Below are positions 1 through 8,941 of a stretch of 45,522 nucleotides of DNA, piece by piece. Position 1 is the stretch's first letter. Every line of letters begins with the position of its first letter. Below the pieces are notes generated by a model. It ran no database searches. It was not told where the DNA came from and worked only from the letters and a program-made list of their open reading frames with translations. Source of the DNA: Alphaproteobacteria bacterium (lineage in GTDB: Bacteria; Pseudomonadota; Alphaproteobacteria; RF32; CAG-239); contig JAGASU010000027.1 of the NCBI GenBank assembly GCA_017621635.1, positions 1 to 45,522 on the forward strand. The letters are read 5' to 3'. The position numbers and the translations under genes were made by a program.

Positions 1-690
1 AAAGCATTAAAAGAAGCTGTTGACAGTGCATTTGACGCCTACCTTAAAGATACTAAAAACAGCCTGTATTGCATCGGCTCTGTTGTCGGCCCGCACCCTT
101 TCCCTACAATAGTCAGAGATTATCAGTCTGTCATCGGAATAGAAGCACGCACACAAATGCTGACTGAAACAGGAAAACTTCCCGATTATGTCATAGCCTG
201 TGTCGGCGGCGGCAGCAACGCCATCGGCATATTCTCCGGCTTTCTTGACGATTCTTCCGTTAATCTGTGCGGCGTTGAACCTTTGGGCAAAGGAACAAAA
301 CTGGGGGAGCACGCCGCTTCTATAACCTATGGAAGAGAAAGCATTATGCACGGCTTTCGCTCCCTTGTTCTTTTAGATGACAATAACAATCCCGCACCCG
401 TTTATTCTGTTGCCAGCGGTCTGGACTATCCTTCCGTCGGCCCCGAACACGCCTATTTAAACAGCACTAAACGTGTAAAATATGTCGTCATTACCGATAA
501 AGAATGTTTAGACAGCTTTTATCTCTTACCCAAAACAGAAGGAATTATTCCGGCGCTTGAAAGCTCTCATGCTCTGGCTTACGCCCTGAAATTAGCCAAA
601 CAATTGCCGGCTTCTCAACAAATATTGGTAAACCTCTCCGGCCGTGGAGATAAAGATATTGATTTTGTCGCTGAAAAATATGGTATCTGA
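1..690 (+). CDS. trpB: Tryptophan synthase beta chain, C-terminal part (5' end outside window)
   Basis: Catalyses the last step of tryptophan synthesis, joining indole (channelled from TrpA) to serine with pyridoxal phosphate, in the cytoplasm. The reading frame is open from base 1, so the gene starts upstream; about 229 C-terminal residues are present, a bit over half of the usual 390-400. Seen: the glycine-rich PLP-phosphate loop [10 protein letters not shown], the segment [10 protein letters not shown] before it, and the late motif SGRGDKD near the C-terminus, all hallmarks of TrpB. The stop at 688-690 is followed by a strong hairpin terminator shared with the convergent tRNA-His. Family call is firm. 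Whether trpA or trpF flank it cannot be seen. Confidence 0.95.
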   Translation, partial: KALKEAVDSAFDAYLKDTKNSLYCIGSVVGPHPFPTIVRDYQSVIGIEARTQMLTETGKLPDYVIACVGGGSNAIGIFSGFLDDSSVNLCGVEPLGKGTKLGEHAASITYGRESIMHGFRSLVLLDDNNNPAPVYSVASGLDYPSVGPEHAYLNSTKRVKYVVITDKECLDSFYLLPKTEGIIPALESSHALAYALKLAKQLPASQQILVNLSGRGDKDIDFVAEKYGI

Positions 691-714
691 AAAATTAGCC
701 ACACCTTGCATACA

Positions 715-744
715 AAAAAGCCTTGTTAACAAACAAGGCTTTTT
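715..744. terminator. Bidirectional Rho-independent terminator between trpB and tRNA-His
   Basis: A stem built from AAAAAGCCTTGTT and its complement AACAAGGCTTTTT gives an A-run on one side and a T-run on the other. It can therefore end both trpB (plus) and the tRNA-His transcript (minus), whose 3' end lies 5 bases away. Confidence 0.85.
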
Positions 745-748
745 AATC

Positions 749-825
749 TGGGGCGGACGATCGGGCTCGAACCGACGACAACCGGTACCACAAACCGGGG
801 CTCTACCAACTGAGCTACGTCCGCC
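749..825 (-). tRNA. tRNA-His (GTG anticodon)
   Basis: Read on the minus strand, the cloverleaf has acceptor GCGGACG/CGTCCGC, the D-arm motif GCTCAGTTGGTAGAGC, anticodon loop TTGTGGT with anticodon GTG, T-arm GTCGG-TTCGAGC-CCGAT, and an encoded CCA. A G directly before the acceptor (base 825) faces a C at the discriminator position (base 752). This is the encoded G-1:C73 pair that marks histidine tRNA and is read by HisRS. Confidence 0.95.
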
Positions 826-973
826 ATTGCTCCCAATCTTTTACTAATAATATTTTAGAAAGTCAAGCAAAAAAATATAAACTTTTTTTATCTTTATAAA
901 AAGAAATTAACAATTTATTTTCTTTTTCGTGCCATTATACTCACATTCAATGTATAAATAAGGATTCTTTGTA

Positions 974-1879
974 ATGTATATATTAAAAAAGTTTTGTTTA
1001 ACCCTGCTTTGCTGCAATCTCTTTGCTGTTTCTGCCCTTGCTTCCGGCACGTCTTCCATCGTTATTGACGCTAAAAGCGGCAATATCTTATACTCAAATA
1101 ATGCCGAAGAGTTGCGCTATCCCGCTTCTTTAACCAAACTGATGACCCTTTACATTACATTTAATGCTCTTGAATCCGGAAAATTAAAGTTAACCGACAA
1201 GCTCAAAGTCTCCCGCACGGCAGCCTCCCGCTCTCCTTCAAAACTCGGGGCGCCCGCCGGTTCATACATTGACGTTAAGACCTTGATTCAAGCCCTAATC
1301 GTCAAATCTGCCAATGATTGCGCCACTGTTTTGGCCGAAGCCCTAAGCCCGAGTGAAGCCGAATTTGCCGAGCTGATGACCAAAACCGCCCGCAAACTCG
1401 GAATGCACCGCACCACGTTTAAAAATGCTTCCGGTCTGCCAAACTCTGCGCAAAAAACCACCGCGAAAGATTTAGCCATTTTAGGTGCCGCTATTTATCA
1501 TCACTTCCCGCAATATTATCCCATGTTTTCTTTAACCGAGTTTCAATACAACGGCACAACCTATAAAACTCACAACTACCTTTTACACGATTCGCTCGGC
1601 ACGGATGGTATGAAAACCGGTTATACCGCCGCTTCCGGCTTTAATATCTTAACTTCCGCCCAACAAGGCAATTATCGTGTCATTGCCGTAACCCTCGGAC
1701 ACAAAAAAGTTAAAGAACGCGATCAGGATGTTTCCAAAATGATGGAATTATCTCTCAATCACATCAAAAAGAATCAACGCGTAAACACAAACAGCCTAAA
1801 GAGCGCTATCAATAACTCGCTTAAAAGCTCCAAAACCAAAACAGCTTACAACCATTCTCCGCGTAAATATCGCCGTTAA
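974..1879 (+). CDS. D-alanyl-D-alanine carboxypeptidase (PBP5/6-like serine peptidase)
   Basis: Trims the terminal D-Ala from peptidoglycan pentapeptides in the periplasm, limiting cross-linking. Seen: a signal peptide (residues 1-23, ending SALA), the SxxK catalytic tetrad SLTK at 52-55, SAN at 112-114 and KTG at 214-216, the full set for the S11 family. At 301 residues it holds the catalytic domain but little of the C-terminal domain and no obvious amphipathic membrane anchor; a Lys/Ser-rich tail takes its place. A TATACT -10-like box lies at 936-941 but its -35 is poor. The gene is 5 bases upstream of the MipZ-like gene, so the two are probably co-transcribed, which fits a shared cell-envelope or division context. 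dacA, dacC and dacF are not told apart here. Confidence 0.9.
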   Translation: MYILKKFCLTLLCCNLFAVSALASGTSSIVIDAKSGNILYSNNAEELRYPASLTKLMTLYITFNALESGKLKLTDKLKVSRTAASRSPSKLGAPAGSYIDVKTLIQALIVKSANDCATVLAEALSPSEAEFAELMTKTARKLGMHRTTFKNASGLPNSAQKTTAKDLAILGAAIYHHFPQYYPMFSLTEFQYNGTTYKTHNYLLHDSLGTDGMKTGYTAASGFNILTSAQQGNYRVIAVTLGHKKVKERDQDVSKMMELSLNHIKKNQRVNTNSLKSAINNSLKSSKTKTAYNHSPRKYRR

Positions 1880-1884
1880 TAAAA

Positions 1885-2553
1885 ATGCCAGCACCTGATG
1901 TTCATATTGTCATTATTGACGGCAAATCCGGCTCCGGCAGAAAAACGCTTGCTTTTGAGCTGGCGTTAACTTTGCTTTACAATGCGCAAAAGACAGCCCT
2001 GCTTCTAACACCCGATTCGCCCTTGCGTCAAACACTCCAAAAAAGAAAAGAGAAATTTCCCGCACTTCTCACACCGGCAATTTTAAACCGCGAAGAATTT
2101 GCAACCAGAGCCAATGAGTTCAACGCCGTCATCATCCCCGAAACAAATGCCAAAGACGACCTTGCCGCTCTTGCATCAACTTATATAACAATACTGCCGG
2201 CAAACAAAAAAAATGCGGAATTTTTCAGAAAAAATCCTTCTTATATAAATAGTATCTGGGAATTAAAAAAGAAAATCGCCGCCACCTATAACCATAGTTT
2301 GGACTGGGTTGTCTGTGAAAACAACCTCTCCGGCCGTTTTTTGGAGGAACCTTCCGCCGAATTAGCCGCCGTCGCCCGCACTTGCGGTTTTCGCACAACC
2401 GCCCCGCTTAACCGCCGCTCGGCTTATCAAACCGCCGCAACCGGTATTTCTGCACAAGACAAATCCTTGGCAGAACTAAAAAATACCATGACTTATGAAG
2501 ACATTTGCGCCAAAAGGGAACTCACAAAACTTGCAGAATTCATTTTCAGTTAA
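1885..2553 (+). CDS. MipZ-like division-plane ATPase homologue with degraded nucleotide-binding motifs
   Basis: MipZ proteins are ParA/MinD-class ATPases that, in alphaproteobacteria, form a polar gradient and block FtsZ assembly near the poles. Seen: the second half matches the MipZ pattern, with SIWELKKKI...LDWVVCENNLS followed by an LAAVARTCGFRTTAPLNRRSAY-type stretch and an ARQE-like KRELTKL end. The N-terminus has GKSGSGRKT (residues 13-21) where KGGxGK[ST] is expected, so the P-loop Lys position is Arg19. The usual DTPG Walker B-like motif reads IIPETN. The protein is short (222 against about 270). It probably keeps the fold but may bind ATP weakly or not at all. The family call rests on the C-terminal half; a generic ParA-like protein is the alternative. 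Confidence 0.7.
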   Translation: MPAPDVHIVIIDGKSGSGRKTLAFELALTLLYNAQKTALLLTPDSPLRQTLQKRKEKFPALLTPAILNREEFATRANEFNAVIIPETNAKDDLAALASTYITILPANKKNAEFFRKNPSYINSIWELKKKIAATYNHSLDWVVCENNLSGRFLEEPSAELAAVARTCGFRTTAPLNRRSAYQTAATGISAQDKSLAELKNTMTYEDICAKRELTKLAEFIFS

Positions 2554-2569
2554 TAAATAATCTTTACAA

Positions 2570-2598
2570 GCCGCAGTTTTTGTTTTAAACTCTGCGGC
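2570..2598 (+). promoter_or_regulatory. Hairpin in the pgm leader
   Basis: GCCGCAG pairs with CTGCGGC across a 15-base loop, 31 bases ahead of the pgm start. No T-run follows, so it is not a classical terminator. It may protect or modulate the pgm mRNA 5' end, or may be a weak attenuating stem after the MipZ-like gene. Confidence 0.35.
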
Positions 2599-2629
2599 AA
2601 ATATATCATATATTTTGAGGAAAATTTAG

Positions 2630-4249
2630 ATGATACAAACAATTAACACCGTTCCCTATACAGACCAGAAAATGGGTACCGCCGGTTTAAGAAAGAAAAC
2701 CCGTACCGTTATGCAAAAAAACTATCTTGAAAATTTTCTGCAAAGCATTTTTAACACCATTCCCGACTTAGATAAAAAATCCTTTTTAATCGGCGGCGAT
2801 GGCCGTTATATGAATAAACAGGCCATTCAGACAATTATCAAAATAGCCGCAGCCAATGGTGTCAAAAAGCTTTATGTCGGGCAAGACGGCCTTGTTTCCA
2901 CACCGGCCGGCTCGCATATTATCTTAAAAAATCATTTAGACGGCGGCTTTGTCCTCTCCGCCTCACATAACCCCGGCGGTATTGACGGCGATTTCGGTAT
3001 AAAATACGCCACGTCTTCCGGCGGCCAATGCCAGCCGTCTGAGAGCGACGCCATTTACAAACAAACTCAAACCATATCAGAATATAAAATATCGGATTGT
3101 CCTGATTTTGACCTTACAAAACTGACCGTCTACCATTGCGAAAACACTGAAATCGAAGTCATAGATCCTTATATCGACTATATTGAGATGATGAAAAATA
3201 TCTTTGACTTCCCCAAATTGAAAAAACTCTTAAGTTCGAGTTTTCGCTTTGTCTTTGACGCAATGAACGGTGTAACCGGCCCCTACGGCAAAAAGATTTT
3301 TGAAGAAACCTTAGGCGCCCCAGTCGGTTCCGTCATAAATGCCGTCCCTTTAGAAGACTTCGGCGGGCTTCATCCCGATCCGAACCTGATTTATGCCAAG
3401 CATTTGGTTGACCTGATGTATTCCGAAGCCGCTCCGGATTTTGCCGCCGCCAATGACGGCGATGGCGACCGGAATATGATTTTAGGACAGGGCTTTTTTG
3501 TCACCCCAAGCGACTGTCTGGCGATTCTGACCGACAATTATAAGCTCATTCCTGCCTACAAAAACGGAATATACGGCGTAGCCAAATCCGCCGCAACTTC
3601 TATGGCTGTTAAACGTGTTGCCGATAAGCTTAATCTTGATTTTTATGAAGTGCCGACCGGTTGGAAATATTTTATTCATTTAATGGACAGCAACCGGATA
3701 ACTTTCTGCGGTGAAGAAAGTTTTGGCACCGGCGCCTCGCATATCCGCGAAAAAGACGGAATATGGGCAACGCTCTTTTGGTTAAGTATTATTGCCGATA
3801 CAAATAAATCCGTCAAAGAGATTGTTTTACAACACTGGAAAAAGTATGGTCGCACTTACTTTTTGCGTAATGACTTTGAAAATATCCCGCAAGAAACCGC
3901 CGACAAACTTATGGCTGACCTTGAAAAGAAACTTCCGACCTTAATCGGCAAAGAATTTAACGGTTACACTGTTTCCGAGGCTTATCCGTTTATATACAAC
4001 GATCCTGTTGACCATACTTCCACGCAAAACGGCTTGATTGTTCACTTTACAGACGGCTCGCGCATTGTTTATCGCCTTTCCGGCACGGGAACAAACGGCG
4101 CAACTTTAAGAACTTATATCGAGCGTTATGTCACAGACAAACTTCTGGAAGACCCTGAAATTATGCTTGAAACCTTAAGTGCCGCTTCCCGTACGATTTC
4201 GGAAATCACTTCCCGTACCGGCAAAGAACGCCCCGATATTATAACTTAA
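2630..4249 (+). CDS. pgm: Phosphoglucomutase (alpha-D-glucose phosphate-specific)
   Basis: Interconverts glucose 1-phosphate and glucose 6-phosphate, feeding glycogen, UDP-glucose and envelope polysaccharide synthesis. Seen: the phosphoserine loop SASHNP at 110-115 with active Ser112, the metal-binding DGDGDR at 276-281, and the sugar-binding CGEESFG at 360-366. The length of 539 residues suits the long bacterial/eukaryotic-type Pgm rather than the PMM/PGM group. The start follows a TTTTGAGGAAAATTTAG ribosome site. It heads a run of genes: cckA begins 14 bases after its stop, then hdaA, truB, rpsO and pnp. This places a carbon-flux enzyme in one likely transcript with cell-cycle regulators. 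Confidence 0.95.
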   Translation: MIQTINTVPYTDQKMGTAGLRKKTRTVMQKNYLENFLQSIFNTIPDLDKKSFLIGGDGRYMNKQAIQTIIKIAAANGVKKLYVGQDGLVSTPAGSHIILKNHLDGGFVLSASHNPGGIDGDFGIKYATSSGGQCQPSESDAIYKQTQTISEYKISDCPDFDLTKLTVYHCENTEIEVIDPYIDYIEMMKNIFDFPKLKKLLSSSFRFVFDAMNGVTGPYGKKIFEETLGAPVGSVINAVPLEDFGGLHPDPNLIYAKHLVDLMYSEAAPDFAAANDGDGDRNMILGQGFFVTPSDCLAILTDNYKLIPAYKNGIYGVAKSAATSMAVKRVADKLNLDFYEVPTGWKYFIHLMDSNRITFCGEESFGTGASHIREKDGIWATLFWLSIIADTNKSVKEIVLQHWKKYGRTYFLRNDFENIPQETADKLMADLEKKLPTLIGKEFNGYTVSEAYPFIYNDPVDHTSTQNGLIVHFTDGSRIVYRLSGTGTNGATLRTYIERYVTDKLLEDPEIMLETLSAASRTISEITSRTGKERPDIIT

Positions 4250-4263
4250 AAAAAGAGAGCTGA

Positions 4264-6915
4264 ATGTTTAAAACAGACCAAGACATACGTCCGGATAAAA
4301 TTCTTGAAAAACGATTGTTGCTGCTTGTTTTCGTTTTAACCGCAACCATTGTCAGCATAGGCTTTTTATTTGCCTATCCGGCATATCTGCGCCCGATTAT
4401 TTTATCCGTCTTTATCTTTATCATTTTAAGCATTTACATCACAATCACCATATTAAAATCCGGTGAAAGCGCAATCCTCTACGGCGGCTTGGCCAACGAA
4501 ATTTTAAAAGACCGCAAAATCTGCTACACCATTCTCAACACGGAAGGTAAAACCGTTTTGCAAAACGAAGCCGCCAGAGAGTTCTTAAAGAAAATTCCCG
4601 TTTTGACTTTTTTACAGGAACACGCCGTTTCTGATGAAAATAATCTTCAAAAGCTAAAACAGTTACAACTCTCAGCCGAACATTTTAAAGAGGAAACGCT
4701 TGAGATTGCCCTGAAATTTGATAACAAAACCGTCTTTTCCGGTCAGGAATGGTATCGTGTCACCTTACGCCCCGTCAGCATAAGCCAAACGGATAACACT
4801 CAAAAAATTTCAAATTTTGACTTAAAATACAACACTTATCTTTTTTGGAGCTTAGAAAATATCACTTCAGAAAAAACGATGGATGCAATTTTTCAAGAAG
4901 AACGCCGTGCCTTTTATAACTTTTTAAATTATCTTCCTCTCGGTCTTTATCTCGCAAATGACAAAGGCAAAGTTGAATACGTCAATAAAACTTTAAGTGA
5001 TATTCTAAACACCCCTAAAAAAGACATCCTCGGGCAGGAAATATCTTCTTTTCTCCCTAAAAACGCCACTACCGAGCAAAAATTGCCCAATGGCAGCACA
5101 CAATATACGACATATGTCAAAAACGCCGCTAAAGAAATCACCGAGTATCTTGTCAAAGTTGACTGTTTTAAGGAAGGAAACGAAGTTCAAACCCGCGGTA
5201 CCGTCATTGGCAATATTCCCACTAACGCCGGTTTGAAACAAGCCTGCGAACAAGCCGTCTCTGAGGTAAACACCATCTTTAACCTCTCTCCGTTCGGAAT
5301 GATGATGTTGGATTTAGACCTTGTCATAAAACGCACAAACCAACGTTTTTTAGACATTCTGGGCGTACCGTCAACTTCCCAATTATTAAACAATTATCTC
5401 ACTAACTATCTTGATGAAGAAAGTATCACCAAAATAAAAAAACAGTTGGCTTCGTTTAAGGCAGAAAACACCAAGCTGCAACCCGCTTATTTTGACTTAA
5501 ACTTAAAAGAAAAAAATAAAACCAAGATTCTCCGCCTTTATATCTGCCCGCTGTTTTCTTCTACTATTCAAATAAAAGAAAACATCAAAGGAATTGTTTT
5601 ATTCTGTTTAGATACAACCGAGCAGAAAAACCTTGAAACACAATTTGCCCAAGCTCAAAAAATGCAGGCAATGGGCCAGCTTGCCGGCGGAATTGCCCAC
5701 GATTTCAATAACCTTTTAACTGCAATGATAGGTTTTTGCGACCTCTTGCAACAGCGCCACAGCATAGGCGATTCCTCTTATGCCGACATTATGCAAATAA
5801 AACAAAACGCGATTTGCGCCGCAGAGCTTGTCCGCCAGCTCCTCCAGTTTTCAAGAAAACAACCGCTGCAACCGAAGTTAAACGATATTACCGACATCCT
5901 CATAACGTTCACCCCGCTCTTAAAGCGAACTGTCGGCGAACAAGTGGAATTAAAATTTCATCACGGAGAAAATCTGGATAACATAAAGGTTGATAGTGTA
6001 CAATTCCTCCAAGTCGTCCTCAATCTTTGCGTCAACGCCAAAGACGCTATGAACAAAAAAGGCACGCTCACCATCTCAACCCAAAAAGAAACACTGCTCG
6101 AGCCTTACCATTTCGGCGCTGAGGTTATTGAAAGCGGATCTTTTATCCGTATGGATATCACCGATACAGGCTGTGGTATTCCACTTGAAAATATGTCCCG
6201 AATTTTTGAGCCGTTTTTTTCCACCAAACAAAATGTTGTCGGCTCCGGCACAGGGTTGGGACTAGCCACCGTGTACGGTATTGTCCGTCAAATGGAAGGC
6301 TTTATCAAAGTAAAAAGCACCATAAATGTCGGCACAACATTCTCAATCTATCTTCCTGCCTATCCGGCACAAGAACTCAGTGAAGAAACAACAAAGAAAA
6401 ATCTTCAAACCCTGAATGACAAACGCGGGCGTGCCGTTCTTACGCCGACGCCGGCGCCGCTCAAGACGCCGGAAAACAGAGAAGAAAAACTTATCTTAGG
6501 CTTAAGCCTGAACGCCGCCGATGATTTGGCTAAAACGCCCGAAGATATTGACAAGACAAGAATTCTCTTAGTAGATGATGAAAACTCTGTCAGAACATTT
6601 GCCCTGCGTGCATTGCGCAAAAAAGGCTATGATGTTGTTGGCTGTAATTCTGCCGAAAATGCACTTGAAACACTTGAAACAGATAAAAACTTCCAACTTC
6701 TCATCACCGATATGGTTATGCCGGGGCAAAATGGTATTGAACTTGCAAAACAAGTGCTTGAAATACTGCCGGACATCAAAATCATTTTAGCTTCCGGTTA
6801 TTCCGAAGACATCTTAAAAGGTGAATACGCAGACATTGACAATATGTCATTTATCCCCAAGCCGTTCAGCTTAAGCGATTTAACCCAAAAAGTTTACGAG
6901 GTAATGACGTCATAA
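4264..6915 (+). CDS. cckA: Hybrid sensor histidine kinase CckA (CtrA phosphorelay)
   Basis: CckA passes phosphate through ChpT to the master cell-cycle regulator CtrA and to CpdR; it sits in the inner membrane. Seen: two membrane segments near residues 17-37 and 44-64, a long sensory region with PAS-like units (about 215-330 and 335-455), a HisKA helix with AGGIAHDFNNLL (phosphoacceptor His479), and HATPase boxes with N591, DTGCGIP from D634 and GTGLGLATVYG near 660. A Pro-rich linker (about 700-760) leads to a C-terminal receiver (about 765-883) with phosphoacceptor Asp816 in ITDMVMP. This order and the HDFNNLL signature fit CckA. The stop overlaps the hdaA start by one base (TAATG), so expression is coupled. 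Confidence 0.9.
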   Translation: MFKTDQDIRPDKILEKRLLLLVFVLTATIVSIGFLFAYPAYLRPIILSVFIFIILSIYITITILKSGESAILYGGLANEILKDRKICYTILNTEGKTVLQNEAAREFLKKIPVLTFLQEHAVSDENNLQKLKQLQLSAEHFKEETLEIALKFDNKTVFSGQEWYRVTLRPVSISQTDNTQKISNFDLKYNTYLFWSLENITSEKTMDAIFQEERRAFYNFLNYLPLGLYLANDKGKVEYVNKTLSDILNTPKKDILGQEISSFLPKNATTEQKLPNGSTQYTTYVKNAAKEITEYLVKVDCFKEGNEVQTRGTVIGNIPTNAGLKQACEQAVSEVNTIFNLSPFGMMMLDLDLVIKRTNQRFLDILGVPSTSQLLNNYLTNYLDEESITKIKKQLASFKAENTKLQPAYFDLNLKEKNKTKILRLYICPLFSSTIQIKENIKGIVLFCLDTTEQKNLETQFAQAQKMQAMGQLAGGIAHDFNNLLTAMIGFCDLLQQRHSIGDSSYADIMQIKQNAICAAELVRQLLQFSRKQPLQPKLNDITDILITFTPLLKRTVGEQVELKFHHGENLDNIKVDSVQFLQVVLNLCVNAKDAMNKKGTLTISTQKETLLEPYHFGAEVIESGSFIRMDITDTGCGIPLENMSRIFEPFFSTKQNVVGSGTGLGLATVYGIVRQMEGFIKVKSTINVGTTFSIYLPAYPAQELSEETTKKNLQTLNDKRGRAVLTPTPAPLKTPENREEKLILGLSLNAADDLAKTPEDIDKTRILLVDDENSVRTFALRALRKKGYDVVGCNSAENALETLETDKNFQLLITDMVMPGQNGIELAKQVLEILPDIKIILASGYSEDILKGEYADIDNMSFIPKPFSLSDLTQKVYEVMTS

Positions 6916-7652
6916 TGGAAAATCGCCTCAAAAACAAATCCGGACAATATCTTCTCAAATTCACACCCAACGCTTATATGGGCGAAGAAGATTTTTTAGT
7001 CGCCCCTTGCAACGAAACCGCCTATAAAGCCGTAACACTATGGCCCTATTGGCAACATTTTGCCCTTAATATCTTCGGTCCCAAAAGCTCAGGAAAATCA
7101 CATCTTGCCCAAATCTGGGTAAACAGAATACAAATGAGCCTCCCCCGCCCGATACAAATCCCCGTTGTTCCGGCACAACATATTAATATGAAAAATCTCA
7201 ACAAATACGCTAATGAAAACCCGTTTTTGGTCATAGAAAATCTTGACGGCTCAGTCAATGAAGAAGCCTTTTTTCACCTCTACAACCATTATAATGTAGA
7301 TGGCAAATTTATATTGTTCACCTCAGAACTCCCCCCCTCAAAACTGCCGTTCAAACTTCCGGATTTGCGTTCCCGATTAAACATCATCCCGACCGTTGAA
7401 ATCCTGCAACCGGACGATACAATGTTAACCGCGCTTATTGCCAAACTTTTTAACGACAGGCAAATCATCATCTCGCAGGATATTTTGGATTACATCTTAA
7501 AACATACTGAACGCTCCTTCAACTATGTCGCCCGATTAATAGAAGAAATTGACGACATTTCATGGACATACGGCCGCGCCATATCTATCCCGATCGTCAA
7601 AGACGCCCTGACTAATTTAAATAAAAACCAACAGTTGGAACTTTTTATATGA
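6915..7652 (+). CDS. hdaA: DnaA regulatory inactivator HdaA (Hda homologue)
   Basis: Hda-type AAA+ proteins bound to the sliding clamp stimulate ATP hydrolysis by DnaA and prevent re-initiation. Seen: the opening EDFLVAPCNETAY and Walker A GPKSSGKSHLAQIW typical of alphaproteobacterial HdaA, a Walker B-like stretch FLVIENLD, then DLRSRL and a helical C-terminal lid. Total 245 residues. Oddity: instead of a clear N-terminal clamp-binding hexapeptide (here only GQYLLKF), the very end reads QLELF-I, residues 240-244, a good match to the clamp-binding consensus QL[S/D]LF. It overlaps cckA by one base and truB by four (ATGA), so translation is coupled to both. Confidence 0.9.
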   Translation: MENRLKNKSGQYLLKFTPNAYMGEEDFLVAPCNETAYKAVTLWPYWQHFALNIFGPKSSGKSHLAQIWVNRIQMSLPRPIQIPVVPAQHINMKNLNKYANENPFLVIENLDGSVNEEAFFHLYNHYNVDGKFILFTSELPPSKLPFKLPDLRSRLNIIPTVEILQPDDTMLTALIAKLFNDRQIIISQDILDYILKHTERSFNYVARLIEEIDDISWTYGRAISIPIVKDALTNLNKNQQLELFI

Positions 7653-8551
7653 ACTCGCATTATAACCAAAACATAAACGGCTGGATAATCCTTGATAAAC
7701 CTCAAGGCGTCAGCTCTAATCAGGCCTTGCGCAAAATTCAATATCTGCTCCGCGCCAAAAAAGCCGGACATATCGGTACGCTGGATCCTTTTGCAACCGG
7801 TGTTTTACCCTTGGCATTCGGTGAAGCAACAAAGCTCATCCCCTATCTTGAAGGAAATGAAAAAACCTACGAGTTCACGCTTAAATTCGGCACCGCCACC
7901 ACCACGGCAGACACCGAAGGCGACATTTCAGAAACATCAAAAACAATCCCGAGCATAGAGGAAATACAAAACATCTTACCGCAGTTTATCGGTAACATCA
8001 GCCAAATACCGCCCAAATATTCCGCCATACATATTAACGGAAAACGTGCTTACGATTTAGCCCGCAAAGGCGTAGAATTTGAAATTCCCTCCCGTCAAAT
8101 CATCATTAAAGAACTCGTCCTTCTAAACGCCCGCTTAGACCAACAGGAAGCCGATTTTAGAGTCACCTGTTCCAAAGGCACCTACGTCCGCACACTGGGA
8201 ACGGATATTGCCGCCGCCCTCAACACTTGCGGGCATTTAACCGCTCTGCGCCGCACTCAAAACGGATTTTTTAGCCTTTCTGATACGATTTTACTGGATA
8301 ATTTAAAAAATATATTATATAAGAGCAGCGGAGTTTCTCCTCTTAAACCGGTTGAAACATTTCTGTGCGACATCACGGTTATCGCTTTAACCTCGGAGCA
8401 AGCTCTTAAGCTTAAAAGCGGACAAACGCTTGATTCAAAAGATTTAATTCCGTTTGATTCAATAGCTACCGCCTGCTATGAAAATAAGCTTATCGCCCTG
8501 ATCGAAACCAAAGAAAACAAAGTTTTCCCGATTCGGGTATTTAATTTATAA
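7649..8551 (+). CDS. truB: tRNA pseudouridine(55) synthase
   Basis: Isomerises U55 in the T-loop of almost all tRNAs. Seen: N-terminal GWIILDKPQGVSSNQAL, the catalytic motif GHIGTLDPFATGVLPLAFGEATK with nucleophile Asp46, the YSAIHINGKRAYDLAR strand-helix, SKGTYVRTLGTDIA, and a short C-terminal PUA-like tail. At 300 residues it is normal for the alphaproteobacterial form. It overlaps hdaA by 4 bases and is followed by rpsO after 27 bases, the widespread truB-rpsO-pnp arrangement. Confidence 0.97.
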   Translation: MNSHYNQNINGWIILDKPQGVSSNQALRKIQYLLRAKKAGHIGTLDPFATGVLPLAFGEATKLIPYLEGNEKTYEFTLKFGTATTTADTEGDISETSKTIPSIEEIQNILPQFIGNISQIPPKYSAIHINGKRAYDLARKGVEFEIPSRQIIIKELVLLNARLDQQEADFRVTCSKGTYVRTLGTDIAAALNTCGHLTALRRTQNGFFSLSDTILLDNLKNILYKSSGVSPLKPVETFLCDITVIALTSEQALKLKSGQTLDSKDLIPFDSIATACYENKLIALIETKENKVFPIRVFNL

Positions 8552-8578
8552 ACGCTAAATTTAATAAGGAAATAAAAG

Positions 8579-8848
8579 ATGTCGATTACAAATGAAAAAA
8601 AACAAGAAATTATTGCTCAATATGGCACAAAACAAGGCGATACCGGTTCACCGGAAGTTCAAATCGCAATTTGGACATATCGTATCAACGCCTTGATTGA
8701 ACACTTCAACACACACAAGAAAGATTTACACTCTCGTCTTGGCTTGATGAAGATGGTTAGCCGCCGCCGCCACTTATTAGATCACTTAAAGCGGGCGAGC
8801 GAAGAAAGATATCAAACATTGATTAAAAAGTTAGACTTGCGTAAGTAA
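8579..8848 (+). CDS. rpsO: 30S ribosomal protein S15
   Basis: Primary 16S rRNA-binding protein of the small-subunit platform. Seen: 89 residues with [15 protein letters not shown], the helix [30 protein letters not shown] and the end [12 protein letters not shown], a full match to bS15/uS15. The start has the ribosome site AATAAGGAAATAAAAG. In E. coli S15 represses its own translation through a leader pseudoknot; whether that holds here is unknown. A 10-bp hairpin separates it from pnp. Confidence 0.98.
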   Translation: MSITNEKKQEIIAQYGTKQGDTGSPEVQIAIWTYRINALIEHFNTHKKDLHSRLGLMKMVSRRRHLLDHLKRASEERYQTLIKKLDLRK

Positions 8849-8858
8849 TGTTTGAAAA

Positions 8859-8890
8859 CAAATAGCGGGGCAATGGGGCTCCGCTATTTG
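8859..8890 (+). promoter_or_regulatory. rpsO-pnp intergenic hairpin (candidate RNase III / autoregulation site)
   Basis: CAAATAGCGG pairs perfectly with CCGCTATTTG around a 12-base loop, between rpsO and pnp. No T-run follows, so read-through into pnp is expected. In E. coli a stem in this same position is cut by RNase III and lets PNPase control its own mRNA. The same role here is inferred from position only. Confidence 0.55.
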
Positions 8891-8941
8891 AAAATCCTGA
8901 TATAATGTCAGGTGAGGTATTTTATAGGAAAGGTAAAAAAT

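Noticed and set aside
8912..8941. Earlier ATG start for pnp
   Set aside because: It has no ribosome site and adds ten residues not typical of PNPase; AGGAAAGGT fits the ATG at 8942.
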